This document shows positions 1-5,126 of a stretch of DNA of 5,126 nucleotides, in pieces. The stretch spans positions 1 through 5,126 of the forward strand of contig NZ_JOFX01000112.1 of assembly GCF_000719345.1 (NCBI RefSeq), in the 5' to 3' direction. Source of the stretch: Streptomyces sp. NRRL F-2664 (GTDB lineage Bacteria > Actinomycetota > Actinomycetes > Streptomycetales > Streptomycetaceae). Position 1 is the first letter of the stretch; each line of letters starts with the position of its first letter. Made by a program: the position numbers and the translations under genes. Below the pieces are notes generated by a model that saw nothing but the letters and a program-made list of their open reading frames with translations, did not search any database and was not told the origin of the DNA.

Positions 1-215
1 CCCATCCCCCACACAGCCACCCACCAGCCCAACCCCCCTCATGCAAACAGCCGGCCCCGCACGGGCTTGTCCACTTCGAGGACACTTGCCTCAGGGGTCT
101 TCGGCCTCCGAAGGGACTGATGTTCATCATGAAGAGCATGAGGAAGAAGCCGCATTCTCGCCGCTCGTCATTCCAAAGTTGCAGGCCGAGTCGTCGAGCT
201 GTGCTGGGTTCGTCT
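1..215. other. Non-coding flank, no gene recognised
   Basis: The first 40 bases are strongly C-rich and contain no convincing frame. An open plus-strand frame at 41-256 has an acidic, low-complexity translation (a run of His and Glu near residues 29-38), no visible ribosome binding site and no family resemblance, so I do not call it a gene. The stretch from about 160 to 215 lies just beyond the stop of the IS5-like remnant and may include that element's outer end. I could not identify a terminal inverted repeat or target duplication with confidence. Confidence 0.5.
99..113. terminator. Short hairpin, possible weak terminator
   Basis: CTTCGG (99-104) and CCGAAG (108-113) are exact reverse complements around a 3-base loop. 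A second small hairpin, TGTCC/GGACA at 68-72 and 80-84, lies just upstream. There is no T-tract on either side, so this is at best a GC-rich actinomycete-style terminator for a gene ending left of the window. A chance palindrome is equally possible. Confidence 0.2.
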
Positions 216-745
216 TCAGACTGATCTTGCCCGGAGCAGGAACGATGTCAGGGTGACCGCCGCTTCGTAGGAAGCGATCCCGTGGAACCCTTGAGCTGGT
301 TGAAGCAGCGCTCGATCAGCGTGTGCCGCCGGTAGTCCTCCCGGTCGAACCTTGGCGGCCGGCCGCCGTGGCCACCGCGCCTCAGCCGGTGCCGTCGCTG
401 GCCGGTCTTCTCGGGAATGGTGTACGCGATGCCGCGTTTGTGCAGGCAGCACGGAAGCCGCCAAGCTGCGGGCCTTGTCTGCGGTGACCCGGTCGGGCCT
501 GCAATGCGGCCGGCCCGGGCAGGTGCGGGGCAGGCGGATACGTTCCGGCAGAGGGTGTGCGCAGACGCTGGCGTAGCGTTGGCCGGGCGCGTCGCAGGGA
601 TCGCGAGCGGGCGGCCCTTGCCGTCGCAGGCGAGGTGGACTTCGGCGGTCGGTCCGCCTCGGGATCGGCCGAGGGTGTGATCTTCCGGTTCGTCCTGCCG
701 TGCCGCCCCGGGTACCGTCTTCGCGGCCCCGCAATGTGGCGCCCA
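216..745 (-). pseudogene. Broken IS5-family transposase (carboxy-terminal part)
   Basis: Reading the minus strand across frames recovers the second half of a DDE transposase of the type common in Streptomyces IS5-family elements. In order: EPEDHTLGRSRGG with HLACDGKGRPL (about 694-600); PGQRYAS and CRPDRVTADKA (about 590-470), with the catalytic Asp of ADKA at 477-479; RGIAYTIPEKTGQ and RGGRPPRFDRE-like residues; then LIERCFNQLKG (about 320-285), with the catalytic Glu at 311-313; and finally SYEAAVTLTSFLLRARSV before a TGA stop at 216-218. The frame changes near 595, near 445 and near 283, so no single frame encodes the protein. The usual residues between GIA and SYEAAV (normally TRYDKTA-like) are missing, an apparent in-frame deletion. 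The amino-terminal DNA-binding half and first catalytic Asp are not recognisable beyond about 745. This is an inactive remnant. The motif order makes the family call strong; the right boundary is approximate. Confidence 0.85.
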
Positions 746-955
746 GTTTCTGCATCCGGTATGAATTCCGCCCCTTGTCGATCATGGTCGAAAAAGTGGT
801 GTCACCGGGAAGCACCGGAGACCGCTGACCAGGAGCATGACCGCTCACCTTGCCCGTCGAGGTGAAGCAGACCTTCGTAACGTGGATGCCGGCACGCTGG
901 TACCGCAAGCGAGACCGGGCAGCGATCCATGGGGAGGGCTTGTACACCGCGAAGG
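746..955. other. Gap between two IS remnants, no gene
   Basis: No protein family is recognisable here on either strand. The open frames crossing it translate to low-information, Arg-rich sequence typical of GC-rich shadows. It lies immediately 5' of the IS110-like coding remnant. In many IS110-family elements the non-coding left end at this position encodes the bridge RNA that guides recombination, so leftover left-end sequence is possible. I see no convincing paired-loop structure by eye. A GGGGAGGG run at about 931-938 resembles a ribosome binding site, but no ATG or GTG follows it in the transposase frame. Confidence 0.4.
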
Positions 956-1380
956 CGAGATCGACGTCTACCTCGGTCTGGACGCCGGTAAAGGCGGGCA
1001 TCACGGCACCGCTCTCAACTCCCGCGGGCAGGAGGGTCTTGACAAACGCTGCCGAACAGCGAACCGCGGCTGCTGCTCGGAGAACTGCAGGCCAAACACG
1101 GAACTGAACTCGTCGTGGTGGGCCAGCCGCCTCGATCGGCGCCCTGGCACTGACCGTCGCCCGTCTTGCGGCTGCCGTGTCGCCTACCTGCCGGGGCTGA
1201 CGATGCGGCGGATCGCCGATTTCTAACCAACCGCTACCCCGGCGAGTCGACAACCGACGCCCCGGATGCCGCAGCCATCGCCGACGCCCCCTCACCATGC
1301 CGCATACCCCTGCGGGACCTGGCGCCGGACGACGAGATCGTCGCCGAGCTGAGCATGATCACGGGTTTCGACGATGACGA
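956..1380 (+). pseudogene. Truncated IS110-family transposase (amino-terminal part)
   Basis: The plus strand reads IDVYLGLDAGKGGHHGTAL from 960, matching the start of IS110-family transposases (family form VDVYLGLDVGKGEHHATAL). The first catalytic Asp of the RuvC-like DEDD domain is at 981-983. The middle is poorly conserved, then VAYLPGLTMRRIAD is clear at about 1178-1220 before a TAA at 1224-1226. The match resumes one frame over with RYPGESTTDAPDAAAIADA (family form YPGEAKTDARDAFIIADA), DDEIVAELSMITGFDDD, and ends near 1380. A few extra bases around 1221-1232 therefore shift the frame and create the stop. Normal members are about 400 residues; only about the first 140 remain. The carboxy-terminal Tnp20 domain with its catalytic Ser is gone, replaced at the junction by an unrelated transposase. 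No in-frame ATG or GTG precedes the conserved start. The element is inactive. Family assignment rests on several ordered motifs. Confidence 0.83.
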
Positions 1381-1382
1381 TC

Positions 1383-1920
1383 GACCACCTCGATGCCAGG
1401 GGACAGACCGGGATCGTCGACAACACCGGGATCCCGGTCCGCAGGCCCGCGGCCGGCCGCAGGGACCGTGAGAAGTTCACCTCCGGCAAGAACATGCAGA
1501 ACGCGGTCAAGGCCATGGTCCTCCCCGACGCCGGCGGGGCTCATGTCCTGCAGTCCCGCCTGCCAGTCGGCAGGCTGTGCCGACATCACCACGCCCGTCA
1601 GCCAGGCCCGGTCAGACACCCTGGCTGACGGCCGGCCGTGCAAATCCTCGCTGACGCCGGCTATCAGGGCCCGGGCGCTCAGACCAGCGGCCGCGTCGTG
1701 ATGCCACCGCACCGCAAGTTCGAGAAGAACCCGCTGGACTGGTACCAGGAAATCCACAAGCGCCAGCGCAAGGCGACCCCCGACGCCGTATCCGCGTCGA
1801 GCACCGCAGCGCACACCTCAGAAACCGGCGGGCACCCGCCCGGCACCTGGGCCGAAACGGGCACATGCGCGACACCATGCAGACCGTGGCCGGACTGCTC
1901 TCACACCAGCAGACCGCCAC
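1383..1920 (+). pseudogene. Broken IS5-like transposase, DDE_Tnp_4 type (catalytic core)
   Basis: This is the catalytic domain of a DDE endonuclease of the HARBI1/DDE_Tnp_4 type found in actinomycete IS5-like elements. It reads GIVDNTGIPVRRPAAGRRD then REKFTSGKNMQNAVKAMV from about 1410, with the first Asp at 1419-1421. After a frame change near 1535 it reads GCADITTPVSQARSDTLADG. After another near 1635 it reads VQILADAGYQGPGAQTSGR and VVMPPHRKFEKNPLDWYQ, with the Asp of LADAGY at 1653-1655. After a third near 1783 it reads RRIRVEHRSAHLRNRRAPA, with the Glu at 1799-1801, and MRDTMQTVAGLLSHQQTA ending about 1920. Acidic catalytic residues survive but are split among three frame segments. The usual amino-terminal helix-turn-helix half is absent, cut off where this fragment abuts the IS110 remnant. 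It is non-functional. Family identity is strong; the precise left boundary, 1378-1405, is uncertain. Confidence 0.83.
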
Positions 1921-1993
1921 CCGTGCGCCGGTCAGCCACAGTGGCCACCGGGCCGACCTGCACCCTGCGACGCCTCACCGCCACCCTGCACGA

Positions 1994-2022
1994 GCTCATT
2001 GGTGGCTGGTTGTGCTCATTGG
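1994..2022. repeat. 9-bp direct repeat GCTCATTGG
   Basis: GCTCATTGG occurs at 1994-2002 and again at 2014-2022, 20 bases apart. It lies about 75 bases past the last recognisable transposase residues, roughly where the outer end of that element might be. It could be a duplicated target or end sequence, or chance. No inverted copy was found at the left end of the remnant. Confidence 0.3.
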
Positions 2023-2145
2023 GAGTAGGCGGTGGGGTTTGGATTGCTCTAGAGGCCCGTGGGAGATTGCGGCCTCGATCGGGAGGAGCTTGAGACCGCC
2101 TACCGAAAGGATACATGGGCGCCGAAGGCGGACGGCCGCTGAACT

Positions 2146-2194
2146 GCTGGCGAATCACACCTTTTATCTCGGGCCTGCCGCGCGGCTGGCGAAT
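2146..2194. repeat. 10-bp direct repeat GCTGGCGAAT
   Basis: GCTGGCGAAT is present at 2146-2155 and 2185-2194, 39 bases apart start to start, just upstream of the 14-bp inverted repeat. With only two copies it is not an array. A pair of binding sites or an old small duplication are possible readings, and neither has support beyond the sequence identity. Confidence 0.3.
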
Positions 2195-2204
2195 ACGGCA
2201 TTGT

Positions 2205-2261
2205 CGAAGCCTCCGTCGCCGGTGTGATATATGAGAGCACCACCTAACGACGGAGGCTTCG
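2205..2261. terminator. 14-bp perfect inverted repeat, likely bidirectional terminator
   Basis: CGAAGCCTCCGTCG (2205-2218) and CGACGGAGGCTTCG (2248-2261) are exact reverse complements separated by 29 bases. Inside, GGTG (2221-2224) can pair with CACC (2241-2244) after a small internal loop, so an 18-pair interrupted stem is possible on either strand. It lies between the plus-strand IS remnants and the minus-strand large gene, about 200 bases past that gene's stop. That position suits a shared transcription terminator. There is no T-tract, which is common in high-GC actinomycetes. Alternatives are the ends of a tiny mobile element or an operator; the distance from the stop leaves these open. 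Confidence 0.45.
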
Positions 2262-2344
2262 GCACGTCACCGCACCCTGATGACCTGCCCGTTCCCGCCT
2301 TCCAGGACTCGGATGGAAGAACCTCGCTGACTGCATTGATGTAG
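2231..2344 (+). CDS. Possible 37-residue small ORF, unknown
   Basis: ATG at 2231 opens a 37-codon frame beginning MRAPPNDGGFGTSPHPDD and ending DGRTSLTALM before TAG at 2342-2344. The translation is less Arg-rich than a typical GC-rich shadow and contains a Gly-Phe-Gly stretch and several Asp. However, I see no Shine-Dalgarno sequence, and the ATG lies in the loop of the 14-bp inverted repeat. There is no family resemblance. It could be the tail of a decayed gene, a chance frame, or a small peptide gene. Probability of being real is low. Confidence 0.15.
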   Translation: MRAPPNDGGFGTSPHPDDLPVPAFQDSDGRTSLTALM

Positions 2345-2351
2345 ATATTTA

Positions 2352-2393
2352 CGGAGGTCAGATGACTTCACATCGCCGCTGTAATTACCTCCG
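2352..2393 (+). promoter_or_regulatory. Shine-Dalgarno sequence within a possible hairpin
   Basis: GGAGGT at 2353-2358, four bases before ATG 2362, is a strong ribosome binding site. The heptamer CGGAGGT (2352-2358) is the exact reverse complement of ACCTCCG (2387-2393). A nested GATG/CATC pair (2361-2364 with 2371-2374) lies in the loop. If the RNA folds this way, both the binding site and the start codon would be paired, as in translation-gating leaders. The long loop and short arms make this modest evidence. Confidence 0.25.
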
Positions 2394-2442
2394 AAGGCCA
2401 CCATCCGTGTCGGGCTATTCCAGGCGCGAACCCTTACGCTAG
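2362..2442 (+). CDS. Possible 26-residue small basic ORF, unknown
   Basis: ATG at 2362 follows a textbook GGAGGT ribosome binding site and opens 26 codons to TAG at 2440-2442. The product begins MTSHRRCNYLRRPPS and is strongly basic, with one Cys. The second-last codon is TTA, the rare leucine codon tied to the bldA tRNA in Streptomyces. No domain or signal is visible. The good start signal is its only support; a chance match is likely in a 200-base intergenic region. No plus-strand gene follows for it to act as a leader peptide, since the next gene runs on the minus strand. Confidence 0.2.
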   Translation: MTSHRRCNYLRRPPSVSGYSRREPLR

Positions 2443-2459
2443 CGCAGCGGGTAGTCGAG

Positions 2460-5126
2460 TTACGGAATTCTTACAGGAATCATCTGATTCAACACGAGGT
2501 CGCCGGCACTGGCCAATCCAGCCATGATGTACTCGCCGGAGTTGAGGAACGCTCCGGGAGTGACAGGACGGACTTCTCCAGCGCCGCCTTGCAGGTCACT
2601 GCCGGATAGTGTGCAGCCCTGGGCGGGCTCACACTGAGGCGCATTGGTCGCCAGCGGCAGGCTGCCGCTCGTTATCGCCCGAGCTTTCAGCTGGATGCCG
2701 ATGTCGGACCCGCTGGCGAAGAGGACAGGTTGCTGAGGCGTAGGAAGCAGAATACTGCGGCCTTCAACCATCATGGAGCTGCTGTCGCCCTTGAGGACCT
2801 GAGGGGCAGTATCCGAGCTCACCGCCAACCCGGCCCATTTAAGCTGCTGGACCTTTTTCGTTCCGTCAAGCCCAAAATACGTTGGGATTATCTTCTGGTA
2901 AATGTCATTGCTGCCGGACGTAACCCCGATCTTCCATCCCCCCTGGCCGTACCCGCCAGAATGCTGCCCGGGGCTCCGGAATGCGGCGCGGTAAAGCTCT
3001 CCGGGTCGATCCAGGTTCGTCACCAGATTATTCAGCGGATCGCGGAAGAACATGTTTCGGCGAACATATTCAAGCTCCTCGGCCCGGGCTCGCAGCGGAA
3101 CAAACTCGGTGACTGCCTGGTCGAACTTATTCGGGCGGAATGTTTTCCGGACCTGGTAAAGGTCGGCGACAGTCTCGGCACCGGGCACGACTATCGGGGT
3201 CGGAGCGGGCTCATCCGCTAGCCCGATAACAGAAGACTCGGTTCCATTGGAGACTCGAAGATGGGTGTACTTGGGGCCGCCATTCTCATTCTGCCAATAG
3301 AATTCCGACGCACCAAAGGTGATAATCGCACTGCCGTCCGGATTATCAGTGCGGGAGGGTGTTGCCGCGGGGCTGAACTTTCCTATTTGGTCCCATGTGC
3401 CTGCCGCCGGGTCAGTACTCCCTTCGACCGTCATCGAAGGAACAGCGACAGCCGTTCGGCGCTTCGCGTCAGAAATTTTCCACTGAGCCCCTGAAACGTC
3501 CACTCGGTATACAGGATTAGTGTAGTCAAATGTGACAGATGTCGTCTTGGGAATGCTGGGATCGGGGGTAACCCTGTGGGCACTCAGGACCGGCGCTGCC
3601 GAGGCGGTGGGTGGCGCCTCGGTAATCACCAGTTCCCATGTCCCCAGAGCCCCACCAGATTGATCCAGCTTCAGCGCCCAGCCAAAGACACCTGCACCTT
3701 CGTCGGCCGCGATGGAAGGAAGACCGGTCTGGTCGTCGTACACAACCTTGACAATTTGCCGGGTCCACGGCTTCTGAGGCACTTCGGCCACCATATAAGC
3801 GGACCGTTGGCGCTCGGTGCATGACTCGGCAGGCGCATCAATATTGTACGGGGACTGAGGACGTGCACTGACAGAAATGGCGGTTTGATATGTCCGGCTT
3901 TGCCCGGCGGTGAGCTCTGCCGGTTTTCCTCCTTCAGGAAACCCGAATCCGGGGGCCATCGGCAGGTCATTTATCCAACAGCCCCTGTCCAAGGCCGGGC
4001 TCGCCGCCATGTAAATCTGTACGTTTTGCCGCCCGGAGTTAACAACTTTCAGGTTGGCCGTCTGATATCCAGGTACCAGACGCTCTAGTTCCCGGTTGCT
4101 CATGAGAACCGTCTGGTTGCGATTACCGCCAGCAGAGATGATGACCCCCTGCATCCGGCGTTCGTTGCTAGGATCACGCTCGAGGACCATGCTCTGTTCC
4201 ACTTGCGCGTTCCGGTCACGGCCGACAGCAAGACGATCGCGCCCTTCTGCGTCTTTGAAGAACGTCAGGCCGCGGGGCGTTGCCGAGGTGTCCGGGTTAT
4301 CATCACCGTACGCTACCGGCTCGTTGACGTTGCGGTCGAGAGGAAGCAGCCCAACCCGCCCGGGTACCCGCTGTAGTCCAGGGCCCAAGTTGGTCCAGAC
4401 GGAGACTGCTAGCACATCTTTTCCGTCACCCGCTAGGCGCCCAAACGAGAAGGAAGTGGGTATGATCCATGGCACATCAGGAGCATCCGTCCGCGGCCAA
4501 TACGCGCGGATGAAGCTACCCGTGGTCGGGTCAACTAGATAAGCAGCATATGAGTGGCGCGTTATGCGCCCTACAGCAAGAACCGGCTTGCCAGCCAATT
4601 GCCCGAATTTCAGTGCAGTTATCTGGCCTTGCGGGTCACCAGAGTACCGCGAATACTTGGGATCAGTTCCGAAGGTCTCCAAGATTGCACTCCGGGCCGT
4701 TGTGGCAGGTTGCAAACTGGCAGTCTTGAACATACGGATTCCAGTTACATTGAGTCCGGCTGCCAGTATTTCCTCGCCGCCAACTATCCCAACGGAGAGT
4801 GTAGTTACCTTACGGTCCGCCAGGACGGCGGCACCAGCAAGAGCCAGGGTGTGTTTCCCTGCCGCGTCAGGCCTTTCGGAGATTGCGAATTTTTTAATTG
4901 TGGTGCCGTTCTGCGGAGTGGTGAGGAATATCGCTCCTTTGCCGACCGCAATACGCGTACCGTACATGCCGATGTCTGCTAGTCGCCGCGCTCCGTCAGG
5001 CAGAGCCTGATGGTTCGCAGGTGCCTGCCAGTACTGGGCGTCCGGCCCCAGACCCAGCTTCACCGGCCCGGCAAGAACCCTGGGGGTGGCGCTGCGGGCG
5101 GGGTGGTCGTAGACCGTCACCTCACC
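2460..5126 (-). CDS. Large all-beta multidomain protein, unknown function (5' end outside window)
   Basis: An uninterrupted minus-strand frame runs from the right edge to TAA at 2460-2462. It is open through 5126, and the first in-window GTG (5118-5120) has no properly spaced ribosome binding site, so the true start probably lies outside. Residues below count from that GTG (886 visible). About 46-320 hold four or five blade-like repeats: a hydrophobic strand, FG-like turn, then LAVG. Examples are ITALKFGQLAGKPVLAVG (167-184), FSFGRLAGDGKDVLAVS (224-240) and GLTFFKDAEGRDRLAVG (284-300), suggesting an FG-GAP/WD-like beta-propeller without clear calcium motifs. About 350-420 resemble a CARDB/Ig-like sandwich (NLKVVNSG, then ELTAGQSRTYQ). 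About 510-635 look like another beta-sandwich. About 650-886 are unfamiliar, partly helical near 675-690. Cys are at 381, 434, 830 and 836, compatible with disulfides and export, but no signal peptide is visible. It has no TTA codons, and sampled GC of about 60% is below the IS region. Function is not recognised. Confidence 0.85.
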   Translation of the reverse strand, partial: GEVTVYDHPARSATPRVLAGPVKLGLGPDAQYWQAPANHQALPDGARRLADIGMYGTRIAVGKGAIFLTTPQNGTTIKKFAISERPDAAGKHTLALAGAAVLADRKVTTLSVGIVGGEEILAAGLNVTGIRMFKTASLQPATTARSAILETFGTDPKYSRYSGDPQGQITALKFGQLAGKPVLAVGRITRHSYAAYLVDPTTGSFIRAYWPRTDAPDVPWIIPTSFSFGRLAGDGKDVLAVSVWTNLGPGLQRVPGRVGLLPLDRNVNEPVAYGDDNPDTSATPRGLTFFKDAEGRDRLAVGRDRNAQVEQSMVLERDPSNERRMQGVIISAGGNRNQTVLMSNRELERLVPGYQTANLKVVNSGRQNVQIYMAASPALDRGCWINDLPMAPGFGFPEGGKPAELTAGQSRTYQTAISVSARPQSPYNIDAPAESCTERQRSAYMVAEVPQKPWTRQIVKVVYDDQTGLPSIAADEGAGVFGWALKLDQSGGALGTWELVITEAPPTASAAPVLSAHRVTPDPSIPKTTSVTFDYTNPVYRVDVSGAQWKISDAKRRTAVAVPSMTVEGSTDPAAGTWDQIGKFSPAATPSRTDNPDGSAIITFGASEFYWQNENGGPKYTHLRVSNGTESSVIGLADEPAPTPIVVPGAETVADLYQVRKTFRPNKFDQAVTEFVPLRARAEELEYVRRNMFFRDPLNNLVTNLDRPGELYRAAFRSPGQHSGGYGQGGWKIGVTSGSNDIYQKIIPTYFGLDGTKKVQQLKWAGLAVSSDTAPQVLKGDSSSMMVEGRSILLPTPQQPVLFASGSDIGIQLKARAITSGSLPLATNAPQCEPAQGCTLSGSDLQGGAGEVRPVTPGAFLNSGEYIMAGLASAGDLVLNQMIPVRIP

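Larger units (their letters stand above)
1921..2204. other. Intergenic stretch after the transposase remnant, no gene
   Basis: Beyond LLSHQQTA of the preceding remnant, similarity to transposases ends. All frames give unrecognised, Arg- and Pro-rich sequence. One plus-strand frame stays open to 2227, but it only continues the last transposase frame and has no start or motif of its own. GC appears to fall from here rightward. The stretch holds the two short direct repeats listed separately. Confidence 0.5.

Noticed and set aside
140..215. Terminal inverted repeat and target duplication of the IS5 element
   Set aside because: The other end of the element is lost, so no matching arm exists to confirm a repeat.
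41..256. 71-codon plus-strand frame
   Set aside because: Low-complexity composition, no ribosome binding site, and it runs antisense into the IS5 remnant's end.
216..1298. Single 360-residue minus-strand gene
   Set aside because: Only its last third carries transposase motifs, in pieces. Its first two thirds run antisense through the IS110 remnant and gap and look like no protein.
1994..2194. CRISPR or iteron array
   Set aside because: Only two copies each of two unrelated short repeats, with irregular spacing.
1865..2227. 120-codon plus-strand gene
   Set aside because: Its first 18 codons are the end of the transposase remnant; the remainder has no motif or start of its own.
2730..3221. 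Plus-strand 163-codon frame inside the large gene
   Set aside because: It is antisense to the intact minus-strand frame, has no ribosome binding site and no motif; a codon-bias shadow.
4096..5010. Plus-strand frames of 142-148 codons antisense to the large gene
   Set aside because: Arg/Ser/Pro-rich translations overlapping each other and the real gene, without start signals or family resemblance.
5118..5120. GTG as the true start of the large gene
   Set aside because: The frame remains open to the window edge, and the GGTGAG upstream abuts the GTG with no spacing; the gene is more likely partial.
1..5126. Defence system, toxin-antitoxin, biosynthetic cluster or tRNA
   Set aside because: No nuclease, ATPase, toxin, biosynthetic enzyme or cloverleaf was recognisable on either strand; the large gene alone does not establish a system.

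Overview
The window looks like accessory DNA from a high-GC actinomycete, most likely Streptomyces or a close relative. The reasons are the GC-rich first 2 kb, remnants of insertion-sequence (IS) families common in that group, and the complete absence of TTA codons from an 886-codon reading frame. Genus is an inference; the window has no rRNA or housekeeping gene.

Layout. Positions 1-215 hold no recognisable gene, only a short hairpin. Positions about 216-745 (minus) are a broken IS5-family DDE transposase read in alternating frames. Positions about 746-955 contain no gene and sit directly upstream of the next remnant. Positions about 956-1380 (plus) are the amino-terminal part of an IS110-family DEDD transposase with a frameshift. 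It stops abruptly at the motif that normally continues into the rest of the protein. Positions about 1383-1920 (plus) are the catalytic core of a different IS5-like transposase (DDE_Tnp_4 type) with at least three frameshifts. None of the three can make a normal transposase, so about 1.7 kb is an IS graveyard. Positions 1921-2459 are intergenic. They hold two short direct repeats, a strong 14-bp inverted repeat, and two tiny open frames, one with a good Shine-Dalgarno sequence inside a possible hairpin.

The rest, 2460-5126 (minus), is one long, intact frame that runs off the right edge. Its 886 visible residues form a mostly beta protein. It has four or five blade-like repeats in the first third, a CARDB-like/Ig-like middle, a probable second beta-sandwich, and an unfamiliar carboxy-terminal region with a close Cys pair. 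I do not recognise the family. Lower GC and relaxed third-position use set it apart from the IS remnants.

No operon or pathway can be reconstructed. The one plausible working gene is the large beta protein, whose start and partners lie beyond the right edge. Its downstream flank has collected dead mobile elements. The best candidate for something undescribed is this protein; the evidence for a whole new system is weak.
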